DNA of 39,476 nucleotides from an uncultured Phycisphaeraceae bacterium (lineage in GTDB: Bacteria; Planctomycetota; Phycisphaerae; Phycisphaerales; UBA1924): NCBI GenBank assembly GCA_937899905.1, contig CALCCF010000005.1, forward strand, positions 1-39,476, in the 5' to 3' direction. The notes beneath the pieces were generated by a model that saw only the letters and a program-made list of their open reading frames with translations, was not told the DNA's origin and did not search any database. The position numbers and the translations under genes were made by a program. Shown here in pieces: positions 8,347 to 17,234 of this stretch (within the stretch, counting starts at the first letter, position 1; each line of letters opens with the position of its first letter).

Positions 8347-10644
8347 ATGACGAAGACCTCGACGACCGACGAACGCCGTCCGAACCCTTCCCGTACCTTC
8401 CGCTTCACCGCGCTGGCCCTGGCCGGTGCGGCGGGGCTCGGCTTGGCGCTCTCCGCGGGCGCACACGAGAGCTGGCGCAAGCTGGTCGACGCCCAGCCGG
8501 CGGTGGAAGCCCCGATCTGGTCGCTGTCGGCGATGCAGGACGGCGGCGGCGGCGTGGACAACCCGGCCACGGTCTTTGAGAGCGAGAACGTGACGCTGCT
8601 GTCGTGGATCCCGCTGAGCGCCTTCCCGGGCGGCCACGGTGCGGGCAACGACTGCTGGGGCTACACCAGCCCGAGCGGCCGCGAGTACGCCATCATGGGC
8701 CTGCAACGCGGCTTTGGCTTCGTCGAGGTCACCGACCCGACCAACCCGGTCATCATCGACTGGGTCGAGGGGCCCAGCAGCTCGTGGCACGACGTCAAGG
8801 TCATCGGCAGCTACGCCTACGGCGTGAGCGAGGGTGGCTGGGGCATCCAGGTCATGGACCTGAGCGAGATCGACGACGGTCGCGTCCGCCTGGTGCAGAA
8901 CAAGCGGCAGTTCGGCCACGAGACCACGCACAACATCATCTCGAACCCCGACTCGGGATACATCTATCTCTGCGGCGCGAACATCGCCAACGGCGGGCTC
9001 ATCGCCGTCAGCCTGGACAACCCAGAGAACCCGACCATCGTCGGCCAGTGGAGCACGCACTACGTGCACGACGCTCAGGTCGTCACGTACACCGATGGCC
9101 CGTACGCCGGCCGCGAGATCGCGTTCTGCCTCAACGGCTTCGACGGCCTTGAGATCCTGGACGTCACCGACAAGAGCAACATGTTCCTCGTTGGCCGCAG
9201 CGATTACGCCGCCCTGCGCTACACCCACCAGGCCTGGCTGAGCGAGGATCGCCAGTACCTGTACCTCAACGACGAGCTCGACGAGGGCGACAGCGTTTCG
9301 GTGACCACCACTCGGGTGTTCGACGTCTCGGACATCACGCGGCCCACGCTGGTAAGCACGTTCACCACGGGCTTGGCCGCCGTCGACCACAACAACTACG
9401 TCAAGGGCGACATGCTCTACCAGGCCAACTACCGCAGCGGCCTGCGCGTGTTCGACCTGTCTGACAACCCGACCAGCCCCACCGAGGTCGCCTGGTTCGA
9501 TACCTTCCCGGGTAGCGATCGCGCATCGTTCAACGGCGCGTGGAGCACGTACCCCTACTTCGATAGCGGCATCGTGCTGATCAGCGACATCGAGCGCGGC
9601 CTGTTCGTCGTCGACGTCACCGCCGATGGTGCCGGCAAGCTCGAGATGAGCGTGCCCGGCGGCGCACCAACGCAGTTCGCGCCCTTCAGCCAGACGATCG
9701 CCGTCCAGGTGAACGAGCTGGCCGGCATGGTCGCCAGTGGCAGCGTTGAGGCGCACGTGAGGCTTCCCGACGGTACCGTGCTCGACGTGGCCATGTCGCC
9801 GGTTGGCGGCGGCCGCTACGAGGGCACGCTGCCCGCGTTGCCCTGCTTTGAGACGGTCGAGTACTGGTTCGAGGCCCGCACCGAGGACGACCAATTCTTC
9901 CGCACGCCGCTCTCGGCCCCGTTCCAGAACTTCGAGGCCTTCGTCGTCACGGACATCGATCCGATCATCACCGATAGCTTCCAGTCCGACACCGGCTGGT
10001 CCGTGCAGGACACCGCTGTTGATGAAGGCGGATGGGAGCGTGGCGCGGCCCGCACCAGCGGCGATCGCGGCGAGCCCTCGGCAGACTTCGACGGAACCAG
10101 CTCGATGTACGCCACGGGCCTGGGTACCGATGAGGATCTCGACGGCGGCCCCTCCGTGCTGACCAGCCCCGAGTACGACATCGCCGCGCTGGGCGACGAG
10201 GCTCGCCTCCGCTTCGCCATGTGGTTCACCAACGACGACGGTGACGAGGACCGGCTGAACGTCGAGATGTCCTCCAACGGTGGGGCGACGTGGACGCTGG
10301 TCGAGTCGTTCGGCTCGCAGGCCGCCGGCTGGAGCCAGCAGGTCTTCCGCATCTCCGACTTCATCGATGTCACCGATCGCTTCCGCGTCCGGTTCACCTC
10401 CTTCGATCAGCCCAACAACTCGGTGACCGAGGCGGCGATCGACGCGTTCGAGATCGTGCAGATGACCTGCGACACCTGCCAGGCCGACGTCACCGGCGAT
10501 GGTGCGCTGGACATCTTCGACTTCCTCGAGTACCAGAACCTGTTCGACGCCGGCGACCTCCGTGCCGACTTCGACGGCGACGGCAGCCTCACGATCTTCG
10601 ACTTCCTGGCATTCCAGACGGCGTTCGACACCGGCTGCGACTAA
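8347..10644 (+). CDS. Choice-of-anchor-B-type secreted protein with double EF-hand tail, paralogue 1
   Basis: 765 residues from the ATG at 8347 (GGGAG upstream). A signal peptide ends near Ala39, and the mature protein begins HESWRK. Residues about 60-430 carry LVIVD/choice-of-anchor-B features: CWGYTSPSGREYAI near 103, GFGFVEVTDPTNPVIID, SWHDVKVIGSYAYGVSE and repeated VFDVSD/VFDLSD strands, consistent with a beta-propeller. A beta-sandwich-like region follows (about 440-700; EYWFEAR, TGWSVQDT). From Cys708 there is a CxxC pair, then two EF-hand/dockerin-like repeats (DVTGDGALDIFDFLEYQ and DFDGDGSLTIFDFLAFQ) and a penultimate Cys. The repeats should bind calcium; their partner is unknown. Two close relatives follow in tandem. 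Likely surface-attached or extracellular; substrate unknown. Confidence 0.85.
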   Translation: MTKTSTTDERRPNPSRTFRFTALALAGAAGLGLALSAGAHESWRKLVDAQPAVEAPIWSLSAMQDGGGGVDNPATVFESENVTLLSWIPLSAFPGGHGAGNDCWGYTSPSGREYAIMGLQRGFGFVEVTDPTNPVIIDWVEGPSSSWHDVKVIGSYAYGVSEGGWGIQVMDLSEIDDGRVRLVQNKRQFGHETTHNIISNPDSGYIYLCGANIANGGLIAVSLDNPENPTIVGQWSTHYVHDAQVVTYTDGPYAGREIAFCLNGFDGLEILDVTDKSNMFLVGRSDYAALRYTHQAWLSEDRQYLYLNDELDEGDSVSVTTTRVFDVSDITRPTLVSTFTTGLAAVDHNNYVKGDMLYQANYRSGLRVFDLSDNPTSPTEVAWFDTFPGSDRASFNGAWSTYPYFDSGIVLISDIERGLFVVDVTADGAGKLEMSVPGGAPTQFAPFSQTIAVQVNELAGMVASGSVEAHVRLPDGTVLDVAMSPVGGGRYEGTLPALPCFETVEYWFEARTEDDQFFRTPLSAPFQNFEAFVVTDIDPIITDSFQSDTGWSVQDTAVDEGGWERGAARTSGDRGEPSADFDGTSSMYATGLGTDEDLDGGPSVLTSPEYDIAALGDEARLRFAMWFTNDDGDEDRLNVEMSSNGGATWTLVESFGSQAAGWSQQVFRISDFIDVTDRFRVRFTSFDQPNNSVTEAAIDAFEIVQMTCDTCQADVTGDGALDIFDFLEYQNLFDAGDLRADFDGDGSLTIFDFLAFQTAFDTGCD

Positions 10645-10684
10645 GTACCTGGCATGAGCGCGAGCTCAACCTAAGAAATTCCAG

Positions 10685-10716
10685 GCCCCGGTTCGCGACG
10701 CGAGCCGGGGCTTTTT
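10685..10716 (+). terminator. Intrinsic terminator after paralogue 1
   Basis: GCCCCGGTTCGCG faces CGCGAGCCGGGGC (10685-10711), giving a stem of at least ten GC-rich pairs with one G-T wobble, followed at once by TTTTT (10712-10716). It lies 40 bases after the paralogue 1 stop, so paralogue 1 is transcribed separately from paralogue 2. This is the cleanest intrinsic terminator in the paralogue region. Confidence 0.9.
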
Positions 10717-10863
10717 CCTAGCGTTATGACGGAGAGCCATATTCGCGATCGATTGGCCTGGGCCTCCTCCGAGCAGGGAGTGGGTAGGACTGAACGCAGA
10801 CGAACCACGCTGGCAGCGATGTCGGCAAGGGCGGGTACCACGCCCCGAGAGAGAGAACAACGC

Positions 10864-13167
10864 ATGAAGTGCATGGCTACCGAAGCGAATGTCCGGACGA
10901 GCCGCCGCTCGCTGCGCCGCGTCACCGTGGCGGCCGCCGGCGCGGGCATCATCGCGTTAGCTCTCGTAGCCGAGGCCCACGAGAGCTGGCGTAAGGCGAT
11001 CGCGGAGCTCCCCGGCGTCGTGGCGCCCGCGTGGTCGATCTCCGTTGGCGAACGCGGGGGCGTTGAGGATCCAAGCACGATCTTCGAGAGCGAGAACGCC
11101 ACGCTGCTCGCCTGGATACCGGCCAGCGCCTTCCCCGGCGACAACAAGCGTGCCGACGATTGCTGGGGCTACACGAGCCCGAGCGGTCGGGAGTACGCGA
11201 TCGTCGGCCTCCAAAACGGCTTCGGGTTCGTCGAGGTCACCGACCCGACCAGCCCCGTCATCCTCGACACGATCGCCGGCGCAACGAGCAACTGGCACGA
11301 CGCCAAGGTCATCGGCGAGTACGCCTACGGCGTGAGCGAGGGCGGGCTTGGCATCCAGGTGATGGATCTAGGCAATATCGACGACGGCGTTGTGACGCTC
11401 GTGCAGAACAAGACGCAGTTCGGCCACCAGACCACGCACAACATCGTCTCGAATCCAGACTCGGGCTATCTGTATCTCGTGGGCGCGAACATCGCGAATG
11501 GTGGCCTGCTCGCCGTCAGCATCGATGATCCCACGGATCCGATCATCGTCGGGCAGTGGACCGAGAGTTACGTGCACGACGCGCAGGTCGTGACATACAC
11601 CGAGGGCCCCTTCGCCGGGCGCGAGGTCGCGTTCTGCTTCAACGGTCTCACCGGCCTTGCCGTGCTCGATGTCACGGACAAGGCCAACATTATGCAGATT
11701 GGCGAGAACTTCTACGAGGACCTCAGGTACACGCACCAGGGTTGGCTCAGCGAGGATCGCCAGTACCTCTACCTCAACGATGAACTCGACGAGATCCGGA
11801 TCGGAGTGCCGACCAGCACGCGCGTGTTCGACGTCTCCGATCCGGCCAATCCCACGCTCGCGGGCATCTTCGGCAACGGGCTCCGGTCCGTCGACCACAA
11901 CAACTACGTGAAGGGCGACACGCTGTATCAGGCCAACTACCGCAGCGGCCTGCGCGTGTTCGATCTGTCCGTCGATCCGGTCAATCCCACGGAGATCGCG
12001 TGGTTCGATACGTTCCCCGACGGCGATCAGCCGTCGTTCAATGGGGCGTGGGGTACGTACCCCTATCTCGATAGCGGCATCGTGCTCATCAGCGATATCG
12101 AGCGCGGCCTGTTCATCGTCGACGTGAGCGGCGACAGCGCTTCGGACCTCGAGATCACGGTGGATGGCGAGGCGCCCGAGTTCCTGCCGCCCTTCGGCGA
12201 GTCGGTGGCCATCCAGATCAACGAGATCGAGGGCATGGTGCAGGACGGCAGCGTGCAGTTGCACGTCCGCCGCTCGGACGGCGACGTCGTCGTCCAGCCG
12301 ATGTCGCCCTTGGGCGGCGGCGCATACGAGGCCAGCTTCCCCTCGCTCCCGTGCTTTGAGACCATCGAGTATTGGTTCGAGGCGCACGCCGATGACGGGC
12401 GCACATTCCGTGCGCCGCTCTCGGCGCCCTTCGTGAACTTCCAGGCGACCGTCGTCACCGAGGTCCGGCAGATCGCCTTCGACAGCTTCGAGACCGACAC
12501 GGGCTGGAGCGTCGAGAACATCGACGTTGACTCCGGTCCGTGGGAACGCGGCACGACTTCGCCCATCGGCTCCTCGGCCGCCCAGCCGCTCGCAGACTTC
12601 GACGGCACCGACACGTCCTTCGAGACCGGGCTCGAGGAATCCGGCTTCCTCAGCAATGGGCCCTCGATCCTGACCAGCCCGACGTACGACCTGACGGATC
12701 TCGGCGACGAGGTGCACGTGCGTTTCGCGGTGTGGTTCGTGACGCTTCGCCGCTCCCGAGACACGCTGCCTGTCGAGTTCTCATCCGATGGGGGCGACAC
12801 GTGGACGCTCGCGCGAACGATCGGCGACGTGCCCAACCCGACACAGCTCTTGCCCGGTCGGTGGTTGCAACAGACGCTCCGCGTTTCCGACACCGTGGAC
12901 CTGACCGACCAGTTCCGGGTGCGCTTCGTAGCAGGCCCAGCGGCGCGAACCGAAGCGGCCATCGATGCGTTCGAGATCGTCCAGTTCGTCTGCGAGAGCT
13001 GCCGTGCGGACATCACCGGCGACGGCTTGCTCGACATCTTCGACTTCCTGGAGTTTCAGAACCTCTTCGATAGCGGTGACCTCCGCGCCGACTTCGACGG
13101 CGACGGCCGACTGACGCTCTTCGACTTCCTGGCCTTCCAAACGGCTTTCGACATCGGCTGCGGCTGA
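10864..13167 (+). CDS. Choice-of-anchor-B-type secreted protein with double EF-hand tail, paralogue 2
   Basis: 767 residues. The ATG at 10864 is chosen over an upstream in-frame start at 10726 because a signal peptide follows it directly and a GAGAGAG ribosome site precedes it, very like that of paralogue 3. The mature protein starts HESWRK after Ala38. Domain order is as in paralogue 1: CWGYTSPSGREYAI, GFGFVEVTDPTSPVILD, NWHDAKVIGEYAYGVSE, VFDVSDPANPT, a beta-sandwich-like middle, then CESCRADITGDG, two EF-hand repeats (IFDFLEFQNLF and LFDFLAFQTAF) and a penultimate Cys. By eye it is much closer to paralogue 3 than to paralogue 1, suggesting a second, later duplication. Substrate and partners unknown; exported and probably surface-associated. 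Confidence 0.85.
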   Translation: MKCMATEANVRTSRRSLRRVTVAAAGAGIIALALVAEAHESWRKAIAELPGVVAPAWSISVGERGGVEDPSTIFESENATLLAWIPASAFPGDNKRADDCWGYTSPSGREYAIVGLQNGFGFVEVTDPTSPVILDTIAGATSNWHDAKVIGEYAYGVSEGGLGIQVMDLGNIDDGVVTLVQNKTQFGHQTTHNIVSNPDSGYLYLVGANIANGGLLAVSIDDPTDPIIVGQWTESYVHDAQVVTYTEGPFAGREVAFCFNGLTGLAVLDVTDKANIMQIGENFYEDLRYTHQGWLSEDRQYLYLNDELDEIRIGVPTSTRVFDVSDPANPTLAGIFGNGLRSVDHNNYVKGDTLYQANYRSGLRVFDLSVDPVNPTEIAWFDTFPDGDQPSFNGAWGTYPYLDSGIVLISDIERGLFIVDVSGDSASDLEITVDGEAPEFLPPFGESVAIQINEIEGMVQDGSVQLHVRRSDGDVVVQPMSPLGGGAYEASFPSLPCFETIEYWFEAHADDGRTFRAPLSAPFVNFQATVVTEVRQIAFDSFETDTGWSVENIDVDSGPWERGTTSPIGSSAAQPLADFDGTDTSFETGLEESGFLSNGPSILTSPTYDLTDLGDEVHVRFAVWFVTLRRSRDTLPVEFSSDGGDTWTLARTIGDVPNPTQLLPGRWLQQTLRVSDTVDLTDQFRVRFVAGPAARTEAAIDAFEIVQFVCESCRADITGDGLLDIFDFLEFQNLFDSGDLRADFDGDGRLTLFDFLAFQTAFDIGCG

Positions 13168-13401
13168 AGCCCGGGCTGGGCAACGGCCCAGGCCAACCCC
13201 ACCGATCGATGCCCCGGCTCGCGGTGCAACGCGACTCCGGCTTCCCTATCACTGATGAGAGGCAGAATACCCCGACGTTGGCGCGGGCAAACCGCCATTT
13301 GTAGTCGTTGACCTGCATCGGGACAGCCCTAGCAAGCGAAACATGGGCGTGGCGAGTTAGTCAGGGACTCATTGGACATCCCGAAAGAGAGAGTACAACG
13401 C

Positions 13402-15714
13402 ATGAAGCTCAAGGCGACCGAACCGACCGTCGGGACGAGCAACTATCGGCGCCTGCGCCGCGCGAGCATGGCCGCCGCCGGCGCCGGCGTAATCGCTGTG
13501 GCCATTGCCGCCGAGGCCCACGAGAGCTGGCGGAAGGCCAGCGCGGAGCTCCCCGCCGTCGTCGCACCGGCGTGGTCGCTCTCTGATGGCGGCCTTGGCG
13601 GCGTCGACGATCCGAGCACCCGGTTCGAGAGCGAGAACGCCACGCTGCTCGCGTGGATCCCCGTCAGCGCCTTCGCCGGCGGGAACAAGCGGGCCGACGA
13701 CTGCTGGGGGTACACAAGCCCGAGCGGTCGCGAATACGCGATCCTCGGCGTCGAGAACGGCTTCGGCTTCGTCGAGGTGACCAACCCGACCAGCCCGGTC
13801 ATCCTCGACACGATCGCGGGCGCGACCAGCAACTGGCACGACGTCAAGATCATCGGCGAGTACGCCTACGGCGTGAGCGAGGGCGGGCTTGGCATCCAGG
13901 TCATGGACCTCGGAGACATCGACAACGGCGTGGTCACGCTCGTCCAGAACAAGACCCAGCTCGGCCACCAGACCTCGCACAACATCATCTCGAACCCCGA
14001 CTCGGGCTACATCTACGTTTGTGGCGCGAACATCGCCAACGGTGGGCTGCTGGCCGTCAACATTGATGATCCGACGGATCCAGTCATCGTCGGCCAGTGG
14101 TCCGAGAGCTACGTGCACGACGCGCAGGTCGTCTCGTACACCGAGGGGCCGTTCGCCGGCCGAGAGCTCGCGTTCTGCTTCAACGGCTTCAACGGGGTCG
14201 CGGTCCTCGATGTCACCGACAAATCGAACATCGTCCAGATCGGCGAGAACGTCTACGACGACCTGGGGTACACGCACCAAGGTTGGCTTAGCGACGATCG
14301 CCAGCTTCTCTACGTCAACGACGAGCTCGATGAGGTCCAGCTCGGTGTGCTGACTAACACGCGTGTGTTCGACGTCTCGGACCCGGCCAACCCAACGCTC
14401 CTGGGCGCCTTTGGCAATGGGCTCGGATCGGTCGATCACAACAACTACGTGCGCGGCGACACGCTGTACCAAGCTAACTACCGCAGCGGCCTACGCGTCT
14501 TCGATCTATCCGCCGACCCGGTGAACCCGACCGAGATCGCCTGGTTCGATACCTTCCCGGCCGGCGATGAAGCGGAATTCAACGGCGCGTGGAGCACGTA
14601 CCCGTTCTTCGATAGCGGCATCGTGCTCATCAGTGACATCGAGCGCGGGCTGTTCATCGTGGATGTCAGCGGCGATAGCGCGTCGGACCTTGAGATCACC
14701 GTGGACGGTGAAGCGCCCCAGTTCCTGCCGCCCTTCGGCGATGCGATCGCCATCCAGATCAACGAGATCGAGGGCATGGTGCAAGACGGCAGCGTGCAGT
14801 TGCACGTTCGACGCGCGGACGGCGAGATGCTCATCCAGCCCATGACGGCGCTCGGCGGCGGGGCGTACGAGGGCAACTTCCCCTCGCTGCCCTGCTTCGA
14901 GACGATCGAGTATTGGTTCGAGGCGCACGCCGACGACGGCCGCACGTTCCGCGCGCCGCTCTCGGCGCCGTTTGTGAACTTCCACGCGACGATCGTCGAT
15001 GAGGTCCGCCAGATCGCCTTCGACAGCTTCGAGACCGACACCGGCTGGACCGTCGAGAACATCGATGTTGGCTCCGGGCCATGGGAGCGAGGCGCGACGT
15101 CGCCCAGGGGCTTCTCGGCTATCCAGCCGCTCGCGGACTTCGATGGCACCGATTCGTCGTTCGAGACCGGCTTGGAAGAGTTCGGCTTCTTGCGCGGCGG
15201 GCCGACGATCCTCACGAGCCCGGTGTTCGACGTGACCGATCTCGGCGAAGAGGTGTTCGTGCGATTCGCGGCGTGGTTCGTCGCGCTGGGCGACCAGCGC
15301 GACACGCTGCGGATCGAGCTCTCGCCCGATGGCGGCGACACATGGACGCTCGCACGCACGATCGGCGACGTGCCCGATCCGGCGCAGCTCCTGCCCGGGC
15401 GTTGGTCGCTCCAGACGCTGCGCATCGCCGACACCGTGGATCTGACCGACGCCCTCCGCGTGCGATTCATTGTCGGCGGCCCGGCCGTGCCCTTAACCGA
15501 GGCCGCCATCGATGCGTTCGAGATCGTGCAGTTCGTCTGCGAGAGCTGCCAGGCCGACGTGACCGGCGATGGAGCCCTGGACATCTTCGACTTCCTCGCG
15601 TTCCAGAATTTCTTCGACAGCGGCGATCTCCGCGCCGACTTCGACGGCGACGGCAGCCTGACGATCTTCGACTTCCTGGCCTTCCAAACGGCCTTCGACA
15701 TCGGCTGCGGCTAA
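13402..15714 (+). CDS. Choice-of-anchor-B-type secreted protein with double EF-hand tail, paralogue 3
   Basis: 770 residues from the ATG at 13402, preceded by a GAAAGAGAGAG ribosome site that resembles paralogue 2's. A signal peptide ends near Ala39, followed by the same HESWRK start. The propeller-type region contains CWGYTSPSGREYAI, GFGFVEVTNPTSPVILD, NWHDVKIIGEYAYGVSE and VFDVSDPANPTLL. A middle region with FETIEYWFEAHADDG is nearly identical to paralogue 2. The tail has CESCQADVTGDG, EF-hand repeats IFDFLAFQNFF and IFDFLAFQTAF, and a penultimate Cys. The differences from paralogue 2 are spread along the protein rather than clustered, so the two have diverged but keep one architecture. A strong terminator follows at 15740. 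Confidence 0.85.
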   Translation: MKLKATEPTVGTSNYRRLRRASMAAAGAGVIAVAIAAEAHESWRKASAELPAVVAPAWSLSDGGLGGVDDPSTRFESENATLLAWIPVSAFAGGNKRADDCWGYTSPSGREYAILGVENGFGFVEVTNPTSPVILDTIAGATSNWHDVKIIGEYAYGVSEGGLGIQVMDLGDIDNGVVTLVQNKTQLGHQTSHNIISNPDSGYIYVCGANIANGGLLAVNIDDPTDPVIVGQWSESYVHDAQVVSYTEGPFAGRELAFCFNGFNGVAVLDVTDKSNIVQIGENVYDDLGYTHQGWLSDDRQLLYVNDELDEVQLGVLTNTRVFDVSDPANPTLLGAFGNGLGSVDHNNYVRGDTLYQANYRSGLRVFDLSADPVNPTEIAWFDTFPAGDEAEFNGAWSTYPFFDSGIVLISDIERGLFIVDVSGDSASDLEITVDGEAPQFLPPFGDAIAIQINEIEGMVQDGSVQLHVRRADGEMLIQPMTALGGGAYEGNFPSLPCFETIEYWFEAHADDGRTFRAPLSAPFVNFHATIVDEVRQIAFDSFETDTGWTVENIDVGSGPWERGATSPRGFSAIQPLADFDGTDSSFETGLEEFGFLRGGPTILTSPVFDVTDLGEEVFVRFAAWFVALGDQRDTLRIELSPDGGDTWTLARTIGDVPDPAQLLPGRWSLQTLRIADTVDLTDALRVRFIVGGPAVPLTEAAIDAFEIVQFVCESCQADVTGDGALDIFDFLAFQNFFDSGDLRADFDGDGSLTIFDFLAFQTAFDIGCG

Positions 15715-15739
15715 ATCAAAACCGGTTCACGGAAACATG

Positions 15740-15781
15740 AACGCCGACCAGATCATCGGGTCTCGGTCGGCGTTGTGTTTT
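15740..15781. terminator. Terminator between convergent genes (paralogue 3 and DUF4097 gene)
   Basis: AACGCCGACC (15740-15749) pairs perfectly with GGTCGGCGTT (15765-15774) over 10 bp with a 15-base loop. On the plus strand GTGTTTT follows, fitting termination of paralogue 3. It lies between two genes that converge (stops at 15714 and 15802), so the hairpin could serve both strands, though the minus-strand side lacks a T-run. Confidence 0.75.
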
Positions 15782-15801
15782 CCGGTGTCAGCCCATTCGA
15801 G

Positions 15802-16635
15802 TTACGGCGTGCGGATCGTGATCGAGCCGTTGCTTGTGTCGATCGTGATGTTGCCACGGCTGCCGTCCACTTCGATCGACTTGCCGGACACAACCGTGCT
15901 GCTCCCATCGCCGCCGCTGATGCGCTCCACCCTGGCCTTCCCATTCGAGGTGGATGCGCGGAGGCGAGCATCGAGCGGCTGGTCGAGGTCGATCCGGATC
16001 GAGCCATTGCTCGACGAGACACGCCAGTCGTAGGGGGCGCCGAGCGCGGGCGAACCGGAGATGATCGAGACGGCTCCGTTGGAGGTCTCAAGATCGAAGG
16101 CACCCGACGCGCGAGCGACCTGGATCCTGCCGTTGCTCGTCCGCGCCCGCACGTCGCCAACGCGATCCTCGATCGTGATGGCGCCGTTGCTCGTCTTCAG
16201 TTCGACAGAGCCCGAACCACCCTTGATGGTGATCGAGCCATTGCTGCTGTTGGCGACAACGCCGTGGAGCGTCGGGACCGTGATCTCGAAGCTGCACTTC
16301 TCGTTGCCCTGGCGTTTCCCATCGGGCCATAGCGGACGCACGACCAGCGTCCCATCATCGCCCAGCGTCGTCTCGATCGAGAACCGCTCGGCCCGATCGA
16401 CGGTCACGAGTTTGGCCTCGGCCGAGACGATTGCCTCGCCCACCGAGGGGTCCTGCACGATCAAGATGCGGCCGTTGTCCGTCTTGGCATCGACGCCGAC
16501 CGCCCGTGCCTCGGGCATGACCATCGAGGTCGATGCGGGCTCGGTGGCCTTCTGGTAGACCAACGAGCACCCGGCCAGCGAGGCGGTCAGGGCGAGGGCG
16601 GCGAGAACAGCAGCGGGGCGACGCAACGAACGCAT
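15802..16635 (-). CDS. DUF4097-type beta-helix lipoprotein
   Basis: 277 residues from the ATG at 16635 (GGAGGG about 9 bases upstream); an in-frame upstream ATG at 16659 lacks such a site. The signal peptide ends in the lipobox LAGC, so the mature protein is a lipoprotein. The body is made of short repeats of the type TSNG followed by alternating hydrophobic residues (NGSITI, NGAITI, NGRIQV, NGAVSI, NGSIRI, NGKARV, NGSITI, with an earlier TDNGRI). This is characteristic of DUF4097/DUF4098, a putative adhesin fold built as a right-handed beta-helix. Function in this organism is unknown. It is alone on its strand between the paralogue array and greA. Confidence 0.85.
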   Translation of the reverse strand: MRSLRRPAAVLAALALTASLAGCSLVYQKATEPASTSMVMPEARAVGVDAKTDNGRILIVQDPSVGEAIVSAEAKLVTVDRAERFSIETTLGDDGTLVVRPLWPDGKRQGNEKCSFEITVPTLHGVVANSSNGSITIKGGSGSVELKTSNGAITIEDRVGDVRARTSNGRIQVARASGAFDLETSNGAVSIISGSPALGAPYDWRVSSSNGSIRIDLDQPLDARLRASTSNGKARVERISGGDGSSTVVSGKSIEVDGSRGNITIDTSNGSITIRTP

Positions 16636-16766
16636 GGCAGGAACCCTCCACGAGGCCAACGCAAGAAAACAGACCCAATGCTCATTGTTGGGCCACGGGC
16701 ATCGGGCGTTTCAGGTTGTAGATTGTCGAATTCTTGCCGAAGTCGGCGGAGCGTACTTGGTGCGGT

Positions 16767-17234
16767 TCAGAGGATTTCGATGATCTCGAACCGCTTCACG
16801 CCGCGTGGCGCATCGACGCGCACGGTCTCGCCCACTCGAGCCTTCATGAGGGCGCTGCCCATCGGGCTGTTGGCGGTCACCTCGTCGTAGTCGTCCGGCG
16901 GCTCTTCCGAGAACTCGCCGACGAGCTTGACCATCTCGTCCTCGTTGGTCCCCACTTCGCGGATCTTGACCATCGAACCAAGGAACACGACCTGCGCGTC
17001 CTTGGCGAGGCCGTCGTCGACGACCTTGGCATTGGCCAGGCGGTCTTCGAGTCGGCGGATCTCCGCTTCTTCCATGCCTTGGAGCTCGCGAGCGCTGTGG
17101 TACTCGGCGTTCTCTTTGAGGTCGCCGAGCGCGCGGGCTTCGGCGATGCGTTCGGTGATCTTGGGACGGTTGGCGATCAGCTGGTCGAGCCGGGCCTTGA
17201 TCTTCACCTTTTCCTCGGCGGTCATGAAGTCCAT
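16767..17234 (-). CDS. greA: Transcription elongation factor GreA
   Basis: 155 residues from the ATG at 17234, preceded by an AGGAAGGG ribosome site; a second ATG three codons on is also possible. The N-terminal coiled coil ends in the GreA signature [14 protein letters not shown] (about 37-50), whose acidic tip residues enter the RNA polymerase secondary channel and stimulate cleavage of backtracked transcripts. The C-terminal FKBP-like domain follows, with SPMGSALM and [11 protein letters not shown] near the end. Length and motifs are normal for GreA. Oddity: the same frame is open upstream through an entire membrane protein without a stop, so a fused product is possible. The independent ribosome site argues that free GreA is also made. 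Confidence 0.93.
   Translation of the reverse strand: MDFMTAEEKVKIKARLDQLIANRPKITERIAEARALGDLKENAEYHSARELQGMEEAEIRRLEDRLANAKVVDDGLAKDAQVVFLGSMVKIREVGTNEDEMVKLVGEFSEEPPDDYDEVTANSPMGSALMKARVGETVRVDAPRGVKRFEIIEIL

Noticed and set aside
8092-9894. A 600-codon minus-strand open frame opposite paralogue 1
   Set aside because: It is antisense to a gene with clear domains. Its repetitive Val/Asp/Arg composition is the reverse-frame image of GC-rich codons, and it has no motif.
11368-12717. A 449-codon minus-strand open frame opposite paralogue 2, with a similar one opposite paralogue 3
   Set aside because: Same artefact as above: the similarity between these antisense frames only mirrors the similarity of the real paralogues.
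13173-13194. Hairpin after paralogue 2 as a terminator
   Set aside because: The stem has an internal mismatch and no T-run follows, so it is too weak to call.
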